Part shown: one piece after another, positions 10,404 to 18,457 of the stretch
Layout of the letters: every line of letters starts with the position of its first letter
How positions within the stretch are numbered: the stretch's first letter is position 1
DNA from: Thioalkalivibrio sp. ALJT
Lineage (GTDB): Bacteria > Pseudomonadota > Gammaproteobacteria > Ectothiorhodospirales > Ectothiorhodospiraceae
Assembly (NCBI RefSeq): GCF_000381825.1
Contig: NZ_KB907126.1
Location: 42,660 to 106,659, forward strand
Length of the DNA: 64,000 bases
Reading direction: 5' to 3'
Translations under genes and position numbers: made by a program
Notes under the pieces: generated by a model
Told to the model about the DNA's origin: nothing
What the model saw: only the letters and a program-made list of their open reading frames with translations
Database searches by the model: none

Positions 10404-11024
10404 TTACCCCCTGTTCATCATCCTCCGACGGATGTAGTAGTCGACGCTGACATAGCGCCCCGCCCCCCAGAAGAACAGAACCAGCAGCATCACGAAGAAG
10501 GTCGCCGCCATCTCGATCCCGTTATTCACGATGGCGAAGCTCCCGGTCTCGGTCAGCCAGTTGTAGTTGCCATGTTCCTGCAGGATGGCCTTGGCCCGGT
10601 CCAGGCGCATCTGTGCCTCTTCGATCCCGGAACAGTTGAACAGACACATCATCGGGTCGGAGATGCGCTGCCAGCCGTGCTCGAGATGTACCGTGACTGC
10701 CGCCACGACCATTGTGATCATCAGCGGGATGGAGAACCACCGCGTCGCCAGCCCAAGCAGCAGCGCGATCGCGCCCAGCACCTCGGCATAGGCCGACAAG
10801 AGCACCATCAGATACGGAAAAGGCAGGCCGAGACCCCAGTCGGGATTCCCGTACCACATCACCACGTTCGAACTCGGCAAAAAACCATCCAGCTTGTTGG
10901 TCCCCGCCATCCAGAACACCGGGGCGAGGTAGAGCCGTAAAAGCAAGGGCGCCAGGAAGTCCGCGCCTCGCGTCCAGTCCAGCCAGCCCTGTATCCGTAC
11001 TGCCAATGCTCCCGTTGCGCTCAT
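10404..11024 (-). CDS. DoxX-family membrane protein of bufferin locus
   Basis: A 206-residue DoxX-like protein with four hydrophobic helices (for example LLRLYLAPVFWMAGTNKL and AEVLGAIALLLGLATRW). The start at 11024 (MSATGALAVR) has GGAG 9 nt upstream. DoxX proteins accompany many DUF692/DUF2063 peptide clusters and are thought to serve redox or membrane steps. A longer loop with a cysteine (MMCLFNCSG) and charged residues lies between helices 3 and 4. It is the first gene of the locus, 88 bp before bufA, and is divergent from the AraC regulator. Confidence 0.85.
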   Translation of the reverse strand: MSATGALAVRIQGWLDWTRGADFLAPLLLRLYLAPVFWMAGTNKLDGFLPSSNVVMWYGNPDWGLGLPFPYLMVLLSAYAEVLGAIALLLGLATRWFSIPLMITMVVAAVTVHLEHGWQRISDPMMCLFNCSGIEEAQMRLDRAKAILQEHGNYNWLTETGSFAIVNNGIEMAATFFVMLLVLFFWGAGRYVSVDYYIRRRMMNRG

Positions 11025-11207
11025 GGTGCTAATCTCCATTTCGTCTGCGACTGAAGGAAAGCCTAGACCGACAGCCGTACAAGCACGCGGGGTCAGGCGC
11101 CAGCGTTTATGTTCGAGCGTCCAGATCCCACTCATGACCCCGATCCCCGGCAACCGGTTGCACAAAGGTCCAAGGTGAACCCCAATCACAAGAAAAAAGG
11201 ACGTTCG

Positions 11208-12140
11208 ATGGATATCAGCCCCCACGAAGACGTACTGTCGACGGTACTGGCGGCCTACAACCTGCGGGCGCGCATCGACACCAATCCACGGCTGTGCGGG
11301 GAGTGGCAGCTCAGCACTGCGGGTTCGGGGAATGCCAGCTTTCACCTGGTCGGCGAGGGCGGCTGCTATCTGCACATGGAGGACATGACACCGGTCTGGA
11401 TGGAAGCCGGCGACCTGCTATTGCTGCCCCACGATGACTGGCACCTGATGGCCAGCCGCGACACCGTGCCCGATCGGGAAAACCACCTGACGCTGGTCGA
11501 AGGTACAGATCCGCCGGACACCCCGGTCACGCAGCTACTGTGCGGGCACTTCGAGTTCGATTCCGGCCGGCGCAACCCGATCCTGGCCGCCCTTCCCGGT
11601 CACATCATCATCCGCCGGCGCGAGTCCGGCGAGCGCCTGGCGCACCTGGCGGACCTGATGAACATCGAACTCGCGGAGCGCTCCTCGGGCTACCGCCCGG
11701 TGCTGGACCGTCTGGCGGATACCCTGTTCGTGATGGCCGTGCGCCACCACATCTGCTCACAACGCGAACACTCGGAGGGATCCCTGATCGCGGCCCTGGC
11801 GGATGATCGCATCCGCCGCGCGCTGGATGCCCTGCATGCCCGGCCCGAGGCGAGCTGGACCCTGGAAGGCCTCGCCAGCGAGGCGGCCATGTCGCGCAGC
11901 AGCTTCGCCGAGCGGTTCCACACCCTGGTCGGGCAGACCCCCATCGACTATCTGACACAGTGGCGCATGGTCCTGGCCGAGCGGCTGCTGCGCGATGGCC
12001 GCGAATCGGTCGCCAGCGTGATGGACGCGGTGGGCTATACCTCGGAGGCGGCCTTTCGCAAGGCCTTCAAGCGGGTACATGGTTTCGGGCCAGGACGCCT
12101 CCGGCAACTGCTGCGCCGCCTGGGGTCCGGCCCGACCTGA
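11208..12140 (+). CDS. AraC-family transcriptional regulator with cupin domain
   Basis: A 310-residue regulator. The ATG at 11208 (MDISPHEDVLS) with GGA upstream is preferred over a start 33 codons earlier whose extra residues look unlike protein. Residues 1-170 form a cupin-type sensor (AraC_binding, with WQLSTAGSGNASFHL and AGDLLLLPHDDWH); the C-terminal third has two helix-turn-helix units (LASEAAMSRSSFAERFHTLVG and VASVMDAVGYTSEAAFRKAFKR). It is divergent from the DoxX-bufABC operon with a 183-bp gap and is the obvious candidate regulator of it. Effector unknown. Confidence 0.9.
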   Translation: MDISPHEDVLSTVLAAYNLRARIDTNPRLCGEWQLSTAGSGNASFHLVGEGGCYLHMEDMTPVWMEAGDLLLLPHDDWHLMASRDTVPDRENHLTLVEGTDPPDTPVTQLLCGHFEFDSGRRNPILAALPGHIIIRRRESGERLAHLADLMNIELAERSSGYRPVLDRLADTLFVMAVRHHICSQREHSEGSLIAALADDRIRRALDALHARPEASWTLEGLASEAAMSRSSFAERFHTLVGQTPIDYLTQWRMVLAERLLRDGRESVASVMDAVGYTSEAAFRKAFKRVHGFGPGRLRQLLRRLGSGPT

Positions 12141-12149
12141 CGACAGCGG

Positions 12150-13106
12150 TCAGAAGGTATTGGCGACGCTGGCCACACCCGGTGCTCGCGAGCGGACCAG
12201 GCGTTCAACGACATTCTTGAGATCCAGCGTAGAACGCGGGCAGCCGACACAGGCCCCCTTCAAGCGGACGCGCACGGTACGTCCATCGAGTTCCACAAAC
12301 TCGATATCACCCCCGTCCTGCATCAGGATGCGACGTGCCTCCTCGATCGCGGCCCGTACCGCATCCTCGTCGATCGGCCCGTCCGCCGGTACGTCCGCGG
12401 CCTCGCGTGCGGCAAACGTCTGGGCCCGATCCAGGCGCAGGGCAAGCTCCGGATCGAGTTCCTCGATCGCGTCCAGCTCATCTTCGCTGTAGAAGTGGTC
12501 GGGGTCATCGCGCAGCAGATGCGACACGTCCACCATCACCTGTGCATTGTCGGGTCCAGCCATGCTCGCGCCTCCGGGTACTCGGCTTTTGGCCAGTATA
12601 GCAACGCCCCGCTGCAGCCCGGCGCGAAGCCGCACCCGCCAGCCGGGATCCGCGACCTCGCGCGCCGGGGGCCAGCGTAGCCGCACCCGGAGCCGGCGCA
12701 GATCCTCCGCATCCATACGCCCGGCATGCAGCCACAGCCGCCAGACCCGACCGGAGTCCCGCACCCGTACCACCAGCACCACCAGGCGCCAGAAAACCCG
12801 CGACTCGGGCAACACATCGACCCAGTCGACCTGCTCCTGGCGCAGGCCCTCGGCCGTGGCAAGCCAGGTTGCCCCCTCGGAAGTCTGACCCAGCCAGTCC
12901 CAGGCGGGCGGCTGCGCATACCACTGCCACCACCATCCGCTTACGGCCAGCACAACGACCGAAGCCAGCGCCCACAAGGGGCTGTATACCAGCACATAGC
13001 CGGCCACAAGCAGGAACAAAAGGACCTGACCCGCGCGCGCGAGCCGGGGCAGCACCGGGTCAGGCCGGAGGCGCAGCCTGAGCGGCGGCGCGGATCGCCG
13101 GGACAA
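12150..13106 (-). CDS. CptA/YgfX-like membrane domain fused to NifU C-terminal domain
   Basis: One uninterrupted 318-codon frame joins two families normally separate. Residues 1-148 match CptA/YgfX: LRLRPDP, two helices (QVLLFLLVAGYVLVYS; WALASVVVLAVSGWWW) and the VWRLWLHAGRMDAEDLRRLRVRLRW tail region. After a linker, residues 182-318 form a NifU-like domain with GGDIEFVELDGR and the cluster-binding CVGC pair. An internal ATG at 12563 with a strong GGAGG could also give the NifU part alone. The TTG start overlaps sdhE by 47 bp, matching the sdhE-cptA (CptBA) pairing. NifU domains scaffold or carry Fe-S clusters, plausible beside sdhB. Confidence 0.75.
   Translation of the reverse strand: MSRRSAPPLRLRLRPDPVLPRLARAGQVLLFLLVAGYVLVYSPLWALASVVVLAVSGWWWQWYAQPPAWDWLGQTSEGATWLATAEGLRQEQVDWVDVLPESRVFWRLVVLVVRVRDSGRVWRLWLHAGRMDAEDLRRLRVRLRWPPAREVADPGWRVRLRAGLQRGVAILAKSRVPGGASMAGPDNAQVMVDVSHLLRDDPDHFYSEDELDAIEELDPELALRLDRAQTFAAREAADVPADGPIDEDAVRAAIEEARRILMQDGGDIEFVELDGRTVRVRLKGACVGCPRSTLDLKNVVERLVRSRAPGVASVANTF
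12561..12577 (-). promoter_or_regulatory. Internal ribosome-binding site and ATG for the NifU part
   Basis: On the minus strand GGAGG lies 8 nt before an in-frame ATG (MAGPDNAQVM) at 12563. It would allow a separate 137-residue NifU-type protein to be made from the fused frame, or mark where two genes were joined. Confidence 0.6.
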
Positions 13107-13314
13107 GCCGGGCTATCCCTGCGTCCACCGTGGTCTGGCGACCCATGACCACATCCAGCAGCACATTATCGGGGTAGTCGAGCAGGCGCTCGAAGGCATC
13201 GCGACCCTCCTGGTCCAGTTGCGCATATCCCTGCGCGAGAAACTGCCCGAGCAGCCAGTCATTCTCCAGCATGCCGCGGCGGCAGCGCCAGCGGGTCCGG
13301 CTGTCGGGTTCCAT
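13060..13314 (-). CDS. sdhE: Succinate dehydrogenase FAD assembly factor SdhE
   Basis: An 84-residue SdhE/YgfY (CptB) protein, which promotes covalent flavinylation of SdhA. The ATG at 13314 gives MEPDSRTRWRCRRGMLENDW; the RRGMLENDW segment is the family's RGxxE signature. The helical remainder (DAFERLLDYPDNVLLDVVMG) matches the five-helix fold. It is encoded behind sdhB, across a REP-like palindrome, and overlaps the CptA/YgfX-NifU frame by 47 bp. Confidence 0.95.
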   Translation of the reverse strand: MEPDSRTRWRCRRGMLENDWLLGQFLAQGYAQLDQEGRDAFERLLDYPDNVLLDVVMGRQTTVDAGIARLVPAIRAAAQAAPPA

Positions 13315-13337
13315 CACCAAAAACCCCGCCCAGCCCC

Positions 13338-13421
13338 CCCGTAGGAGCCTGCTTGCAGGCGAAACCCCCGCCCGCGTCCGACTTTGGCAGGGGCATTCGC
13401 CTGCAAGCAGGCTCCTACGGG
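13338..13421. repeat. REP/BIME-like inverted pair between sdhB and sdhE
   Basis: Two copies of the core GTAGGAGCCTGCTTGCAGGC, each followed by GAA, face each other around a C-rich spacer (CCCCCGCCCGCGTCC). On the transcript this makes a long hairpin in the sdhB-sdhE gap. Confidence 0.85.
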
Positions 13422-13450
13422 GACTGAACCGCCGTTGTACAGCCGGTGGC

Positions 13451-14152
13451 TCACAGCGACTTCTTGAGCATGGTGCGGCGGATGTCGCTGATGGCCCGGC
13501 TCGGGTTCAGGCCCTTCGGGCAGACCTGGGTGCAGTTCATGATGGTGTGGCAACGGTAAAGCTTCCAGGCATCGTCCAGCTCGGCCAGGCGGTGATCGGT
13601 GGCCTCGTCGCGGCTGTCCTGGATGAAGCGCGCGGCCTGCAGCAGTGCGGCCGGGCCGAGGAATTTGTCCGGGTTCCACCAGTACGACGGGCAGGCCGCG
13701 GAACAGCAGCCGCACAGGATGCACTCGTACAGCCCGTCCAGCTGGTCGCGATCCTGCGGGCTCTGTTTGCGTTCGACCTCGGGCTCCGGGCTGTCATTGA
13801 CCAGCCAGGGCTCGGCTCTTCGGTACTGGTCCCAGAAGTTGTCCATGTCCACGATCAGGTCGCGGATCACCGGCATCCCCGGAAACGGGCGCAGCGTGAC
13901 CGGCGCTTCCAGGTCGGCCAGCGGCGTAATACAGGCCAGGCCGTTCACGCCATTGATGTTCATGCCGTCGGAACCGCAGACCCCGTGCTGACAGGAGCGA
14001 CGAAAGCCCAGGGAGTCGTCCTGCTCCTTCAACAGCAGCAGTGCATCCAGCAGCATCATCCCCGGCTCGATCTGATCATCAGTCAGGGTGAAGCGCTGCA
14101 TCTTCGGCAGCGTGTCCGTCTCCGGGTTGAAGCGGTAGATCGAGAATTCCAT
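13451..14152 (-). CDS. sdhB: Succinate dehydrogenase iron-sulfur subunit
   Basis: A 233-residue Fe-S subunit of complex II that passes electrons from FAD to quinone. The [2Fe-2S] segment is SCQHGVCGSDGMNING with the distal GLAC, the [4Fe-4S] segment is CILCGCCSAACPS, and the [3Fe-4S]/quinone-site part is CHTIMNCTQVCPKGLNP. The N-terminus MEFSIYRFNPETD is typical. The gene is separated from sdhA by a 305-bp MITE-like element, so its ribosome-binding site region was replaced or displaced by the insertion. Confidence 0.97.
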   Translation of the reverse strand: MEFSIYRFNPETDTLPKMQRFTLTDDQIEPGMMLLDALLLLKEQDDSLGFRRSCQHGVCGSDGMNINGVNGLACITPLADLEAPVTLRPFPGMPVIRDLIVDMDNFWDQYRRAEPWLVNDSPEPEVERKQSPQDRDQLDGLYECILCGCCSAACPSYWWNPDKFLGPAALLQAARFIQDSRDEATDHRLAELDDAWKLYRCHTIMNCTQVCPKGLNPSRAISDIRRTMLKKSL

Positions 14153-14164
14153 CCGTTCCTTCCT

Positions 14165-14469
14165 CTAGGGAAACACTGATCAATGCACGCGTTCGCGCTC
14201 GAGTCACTTTTGCGTGCGAACAAGGCGCGGCGACTGCCGTGCAGTCATTCTGCACAAGGAAGCCGCAACGCCGTGCGCGCGCCCGTTTTTGATCAACAAC
14301 GGGCGGCCGAGCCCCTTCGGGGTTGGCACCCCAGGTTCCCCGATCCTGCGTTGCGCCCAGAATCCATCAGAAACGGGCGGGTAGAACCACTACCCGCTGC
14401 TCGACGCGCCTTGTCTCGGAAAACCTGGGGTGCCAACGCGAGCGTGTGCATTGATCAGTGTTTCCCTAG
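14165..14469. mobile_element. MITE-like element between sdhA and sdhB
   Basis: A 305-bp non-coding element. Both ends carry the same sequence in inverted orientation: GGAAACACTGATCAATGCAC, perfect over at least 20 bp (24 bp when the CTAG is counted). It is flanked by CTAG on both sides, consistent with a 4-bp CTAG duplication (IS5-type) or a TA duplication (IS630/Tc1-type). The interior has further inverted repeats (a GGTTGGCACCCCAGG stretch and its complement) and no coding frame for a transposase. It lies inside the sdhCDAB transcription unit. Confidence 0.85.
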
Positions 14470-14533
14470 CGCGTGCCGCTGCGATTCGCCGTGCGAACCG
14501 CATCCCGCGTCGCATTGCATTCCCGGAGAACCA

Positions 14534-16309
14534 TTAGTACACGCGCTCCTTCGGCGGGAACGAAGCCACGGTGTTCGGCTGGGTGCGCACCGGCTTGTAG
14601 TCCAGGCTGTCGTCCGCCAACGAGTACAGGCTGTGCTTGAGCCAGTGCTGGTCGTCGCGCTCGGGGAAGTCGATGCGCGAATGCGCCCCGCGGCTCTCCT
14701 CGCGCCCCAGCGCAGAGCGGATGGTCGCGATCGCACAATCCATCAGATTCTCCAGCTCCATCGCCTCCACCCGCGCGGTGTTGAAGGTCGCCGAGTGGTC
14801 CGCGATCACCGCGTGGTTCAGACGCTCGCGCAGCGCGCGGACCTTCTCCACCCCCTCGCGCATCACCGCGTCGGTGCGGAATACCGAGCAGTGGTCCTCC
14901 ATCACCTTGCGCAATTCGCGCTTGAGCGGCTCGACCTGCTCCGCGGAGCCATCGCCCGGGTCCTTGCGGTCCCAGCGCGTCAGCCGCGCCAGCGCCTGCT
15001 CCACCGCGGTCTCGTCCAGCGGCCGGTGATAGCGGTTCTCGGCCAGGTATTCGAGGATGTGGTTGGCCGCCGCGCGCCCGAACACCAGGATATCCAGCAG
15101 CGAATTGCCGCCCAGGCGGTTGGCCCCATGCACCGAGACGCAAGCGGCCTCGCCAGCCGCATACAGCCCCGGCACCGGGTCCTCCGGGGTGTCCTTGACC
15201 GGCGCTACCACCTGGCCGAAGCGGTTGGTCGGGATCCCGCCCATGCTGTAGTGGCAGGTCGGGAACACCGGGATCGGGGCCTCGATCGGGTCCACGCCAA
15301 GGAAGGTCATGCTCGACTCGCGGATACCCGGCAGGCGGCTGCGGATGGTGTCCGCACCCAGGTGGCGCAGGTCGAGCAGAACATGATCGGCATTGCGCCC
15401 GCAGCCGCGCCCCTCGCGCACTTCGGTGGCAATCGCACGCGAGACCACGTCGCGCGAGGCCAGGTCCTTGGCCCGCGGGGCATAGCGCTCCATGAAGCGC
15501 TCGCCCTCGGCGTTGATCAGAAACCCGCCCTCGCCTCGCGCGCCCTCGGTAATCAGCATGCCGCGCCCGGCGATCCCGGTCGGGTGGAACTGGACGAACT
15601 CCATGTCCTCCAGCGGCACCCCGGCGCGCAGCGCCATCGCCATGCCGTCCCCGGTATTGATCAGGGCATTGGTGGTAGTACGAAACAGCTGCCCCGCCCC
15701 GCCGGTCGCGATCAGCGTGGTCTTGGCCTCGATCACGATCGGCTCGCCGGTCAGGATCTCGAAGGCCAGTACACCGAGCACGAAGCCCTGCGCGTCGCGC
15801 AGCAGGTCCACCGCGAAATACTCGTCAAAAAAATGCGTGCGTGCGCGCAGGTTCTGCTGGTACAGCGAATGCAGGATCGCATGCCCGGTACGGTCGGCCG
15901 CCGCACAGGTGCGCGCCGCCTGATCCTGGCCGAAGTTCTGACTCTGCCCGCCGAACGCGCGCTGGTAGATGTTGCCGTTGTCCAGGCGCGAGAACGGGAC
16001 GCCGAAGTGGTCCAGCTCGTAGACCACCTTGGGCGCGGCGCGGCACATGTACTCGATTGCGTCCTGGTCGCCCAGGTAGTCCGAACCCTTCACGGTATCG
16101 AACATGTGCCAGTGCCAGGAGTCGGGCAGCACGTTGGCCAGCGCGGCGTTCACCCCGCCCTGCGCGGCCACCGTGTGCGAGCGCGTGGGAAACACCTTGG
16201 AGACCACCGCGACCTTGGCATCGCCGTTGGACAGCTGCAGGGCGGCACGCAGGCCCGCACCGCCGGCGCCGATGATCAGGGCGTCGAATTTGCGCCGTGC
16301 CACGTTCAT
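14534..16309 (-). CDS. sdhA: Succinate dehydrogenase flavoprotein subunit
   Basis: A 591-residue catalytic subunit oxidising succinate to fumarate. The ATG at 16309 ([14 protein letters not shown]) has GAAGGGA upstream. FAD-binding [12 protein letters not shown] is near residue 12, the flavin-linking histidine is in [15 protein letters not shown], and the active-site stretch is [19 protein letters not shown]. The C-terminal [11 protein letters not shown] segment is typical. It follows sdhD closely and precedes the MITE and sdhB. Confidence 0.98.
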   Translation of the reverse strand: MNVARRKFDALIIGAGGAGLRAALQLSNGDAKVAVVSKVFPTRSHTVAAQGGVNAALANVLPDSWHWHMFDTVKGSDYLGDQDAIEYMCRAAPKVVYELDHFGVPFSRLDNGNIYQRAFGGQSQNFGQDQAARTCAAADRTGHAILHSLYQQNLRARTHFFDEYFAVDLLRDAQGFVLGVLAFEILTGEPIVIEAKTTLIATGGAGQLFRTTTNALINTGDGMAMALRAGVPLEDMEFVQFHPTGIAGRGMLITEGARGEGGFLINAEGERFMERYAPRAKDLASRDVVSRAIATEVREGRGCGRNADHVLLDLRHLGADTIRSRLPGIRESSMTFLGVDPIEAPIPVFPTCHYSMGGIPTNRFGQVVAPVKDTPEDPVPGLYAAGEAACVSVHGANRLGGNSLLDILVFGRAAANHILEYLAENRYHRPLDETAVEQALARLTRWDRKDPGDGSAEQVEPLKRELRKVMEDHCSVFRTDAVMREGVEKVRALRERLNHAVIADHSATFNTARVEAMELENLMDCAIATIRSALGREESRGAHSRIDFPERDDQHWLKHSLYSLADDSLDYKPVRTQPNTVASFPPKERVY

Positions 16310-16319
16310 GCCAGTCCCT

Positions 16320-16658
16320 TCATGCAAGCCCCGCTCGAATCAGAATGAAAAACGCCCATAGGCCCGTCAGGAGCAACCCTCCGCCGCCGAGTACGAACAC
16401 AACAAGCCGTGCACCGGGGGCATGTACGTAGTCCATCACCACATCGCGCAGACCGATCCAGGCATGCAGCCAGAGCAACAGGACGAATACCGCCGTCACA
16501 AGCCCCACCACGGGGTGTCCCATCACCGCCTGCCAGGCCGCATGGTCCGGCGGCGCGGCGAGCACGAAGAATCCCAGGGCAAGGACCACGTACACACCCA
16601 CGTAGACCGCCGTGATGCGTTGCAGCAGCCAGGCGCGCTGTCCGCTCAGCAGCTTCAC
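16320..16658 (-). CDS. sdhD: Succinate dehydrogenase membrane anchor subunit D
   Basis: A 112-residue, three-helix membrane anchor. The GTG at 16658 ([19 protein letters not shown]) overlaps the sdhC stop by four bases (GTGA), which fixes the start; a longer frame beginning MAGVDP lies inside sdhC. The [12 protein letters not shown] segment and the heme-ligand-type histidine in [18 protein letters not shown] fit SdhD. It anchors SdhAB and helps bind heme b and ubiquinone. Confidence 0.93.
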   Translation of the reverse strand: MKLLSGQRAWLLQRITAVYVGVYVVLALGFFVLAAPPDHAAWQAVMGHPVVGLVTAVFVLLLWLHAWIGLRDVVMDYVHAPGARLVVFVLGGGGLLLTGLWAFFILIRAGLA

Positions 16659-17035
16659 AGGATCAACCCCAGCCACACCAGCGCGGTGGCCAGAAGCCCG
16701 GCGTACAGGGCATCACGCGCCGTACGCAACGAGCCCTCACGGTCCTCGCCGATGCCGAATTCCATCAACATATAGCGAATGCCGGCGAACAGGTGATGCA
16801 GCAGCCACCACAGCCCCATTGCCAGCGCCGCAAGACCGAGCGGATGCTGAATGATCGCCACCGCCCGTGCGAAGCCCTCGGGACTCGCCAGTGAGTGGTC
16901 CAGCAGCCAAAGCAACACGGGAATCGACAGAATCAGGAAGACACCGGTAATCCGATGCAGAATGGAGACCACGGCATTCAGCGGGAACCGGATCTTGCGT
17001 AAATCCAGAAAGACGGGACGCCCCTGCCGAGTCAT
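16655..17035 (-). CDS. sdhC: Succinate dehydrogenase cytochrome b556 subunit C
   Basis: A 126-residue membrane subunit, first gene of sdhCDAB. The family signature RPVFLDLRKIRFPLNAVVS followed by ILHRITGVFL is clear, and the heme-ligand histidine lies in WWLLHHLFAGIRYMLMEFG. Three transmembrane helices are visible. The ATG at 17035 is preceded by a G-rich GGGGGTGGT. It diverges from ygfZ with 176 bp between starts. Confidence 0.95.
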   Translation of the reverse strand: MTRQGRPVFLDLRKIRFPLNAVVSILHRITGVFLILSIPVLLWLLDHSLASPEGFARAVAIIQHPLGLAALAMGLWWLLHHLFAGIRYMLMEFGIGEDREGSLRTARDALYAGLLATALVWLGLIL

Positions 17036-17069
17036 ACCACCCCCATGAATGTAAAAAAGAAAATCAGGG

Positions 17070-17099
17070 CTGACACCCTGCAGCTGGTTCGTCTACTAT
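17070..17099 (+). promoter_or_regulatory. Candidate sigma-70 promoter for ygfZ
   Basis: CTGACA (17070-17075) and TACTAT (17094-17099) are separated by 18 bp, one mismatch each to the consensus. It lies about 113 bp upstream of the ygfZ ATG. Confidence 0.5.
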
Positions 17100-17211
17100 C
17101 GAGCCGCCTGGTTCAGCTTACCACCCCAACCCCCGGCCGTGCGCCCCGTGCCCCGAGACCGAATCGGACCCGGCGGCGGACGACCGCGAGCGTCTCCACG
17201 GGAGATTTTCG

Positions 17212-18258
17212 ATGCGCGAAGACTGGAAGCACCACTTGATTGACGCTGGCGCCGAGTTCGAGCAGGACGACCTCCTGCACTACGGCAACCCGGAGCGCGA
17301 ATGCCGCATGGCTGTCAACGGCGAGGTGATCTGCGACCTCTCCCATCGCGGCCTGCTGGAGGTGCGCGGTGACGACGCCACCGACTTCCTTCAGGGCCAG
17401 TTCGGCAATGACATCCGCGCGGTGGACACCGGACACAGCCAGCTGTCCAGCTACTCCAGCCCGAAGGGTCGGGCCTACGCCGTCTTCCGCGTACTGCGCA
17501 CCCGCGACGGCTACCTCCTGGAGATGCCGGCCGACCGTATCGAGCCGGTGGCCAAGCGTCTGCAGATGTTCGTGCTGCGCGCCAACGTCATCATCGAGCA
17601 GGCCGGCGACTCGCGCATCCATTTCGGCCTTTCCGGCCCGGATGCGGAAAAGGAACTGCAAGGCGTCCTGGGCGTGTGCCCCGGCGCACCCGAAGAGGTA
17701 ATCGAGAAGAATGGCGTAACCGTCGTCCGGGTACCCGGACTGCACCCGCGCTTCGAGTTGTTCGGCGAAATCGACGCGATGCGCAAGACCTGGGACAGCC
17801 TCAATGTCCACGCGGCCCCGGTGGGCCCGCGCGACTGGGCCCTGCTGGACATCCTCGCCGGGGTCCCCTCCGTGGTGGAGGAGACCAGCGAAATGTTCGT
17901 GCCGCAGATGCTCAACCTGCATGCCCTGGGCGCGATCAGTTTCGAAAAGGGCTGTTACCCCGGGCAGGAGGTGGTGGCGCGCATGCATTACCTCGGCAAG
18001 CTCAAGCGGCGCATGTTCCGCCTGGCCATCCACAGCCAGACCCCGCCGCAGCCCGGCTCGCCGGTCTTTCGCGCGGACGGCAAACCGGAACAGTCGGATG
18101 GCGAGATCGTCGCGGCCGAACTCCACCCGGACGGGCTCTACTCCGCCCTTGCGGTCGTGCAGGTGGCCGCCGCGGAAGGCGAATTGCGCTGGGACGCACC
18201 GGATGGCGCGAAGGCCGAGGTCATCGAGCTCCCCTACGCCGTCCCGGAAGGAGCCTGA
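17212..18258 (+). CDS. ygfZ: Folate-binding Fe-S cluster repair protein YgfZ
   Basis: A 348-residue GcvT-like protein with the invariant YgfZ motif KGCYPGQEV near residue 246, whose cysteine is essential. Homologues use tetrahydrofolate to support maintenance of certain Fe-S enzymes, including MiaB. The N-terminal part (AVNGEVICDLSHRGLLEVRG) is the folate-binding domain. A GGGAG precedes the ATG. Its position divergent from sdhCDAB, an Fe-S enzyme, is a sensible context. Confidence 0.93.
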   Translation: MREDWKHHLIDAGAEFEQDDLLHYGNPERECRMAVNGEVICDLSHRGLLEVRGDDATDFLQGQFGNDIRAVDTGHSQLSSYSSPKGRAYAVFRVLRTRDGYLLEMPADRIEPVAKRLQMFVLRANVIIEQAGDSRIHFGLSGPDAEKELQGVLGVCPGAPEEVIEKNGVTVVRVPGLHPRFELFGEIDAMRKTWDSLNVHAAPVGPRDWALLDILAGVPSVVEETSEMFVPQMLNLHALGAISFEKGCYPGQEVVARMHYLGKLKRRMFRLAIHSQTPPQPGSPVFRADGKPEQSDGEIVAAELHPDGLYSALAVVQVAAAEGELRWDAPDGAKAEVIELPYAVPEGA

Positions 18259-18261
18259 CAC

Positions 18262-18426
18262 ATGCGCTTCCTGTTCTTCTTTTTCGTCCTGATCCTGCTG
18301 GCGCTGTGGGCGGCCTTTTTCAGCCGCCCCAACAACCCTACCCTGTCCAACTGGCTGTACGTGGTCGCCGGTGTACTGAGCGTACTGTTCCTGGTCGGCT
18401 ACCTGCGACTGGATGGCGTGATCTAG
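18262..18426 (+). CDS. Small two-helix membrane protein
   Basis: A 54-residue frame directly after ygfZ, four bases past its stop, with the GGAAGGAG of the ygfZ tail as ribosome-binding site. It encodes two hydrophobic helices (FLFFFFVLILLALWAAFF and WLYVVAGVLSVLFLVGYL) joined by a short polar turn (SRPNNPTLSN). The tight coupling supports a real gene; the function is unknown. Confidence 0.65.
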   Translation: MRFLFFFFVLILLALWAAFFSRPNNPTLSNWLYVVAGVLSVLFLVGYLRLDGVI

Positions 18427-18457
18427 GAGCCTGGCCCCTGCCCGCCACCGCCGGGCC

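Noticed and set aside
14165..14469. Truncated transposase gene in the MITE
   Set aside because: All frames lack transposase motifs; the element is non-coding with inverted ends only.
14183..16348. 721-codon plus-strand frame over sdhA
   Set aside because: It is the antisense of sdhA in GC-rich sequence; its composition (His, Arg, Ala, Gln rich) and lack of motifs mark it as a shadow.
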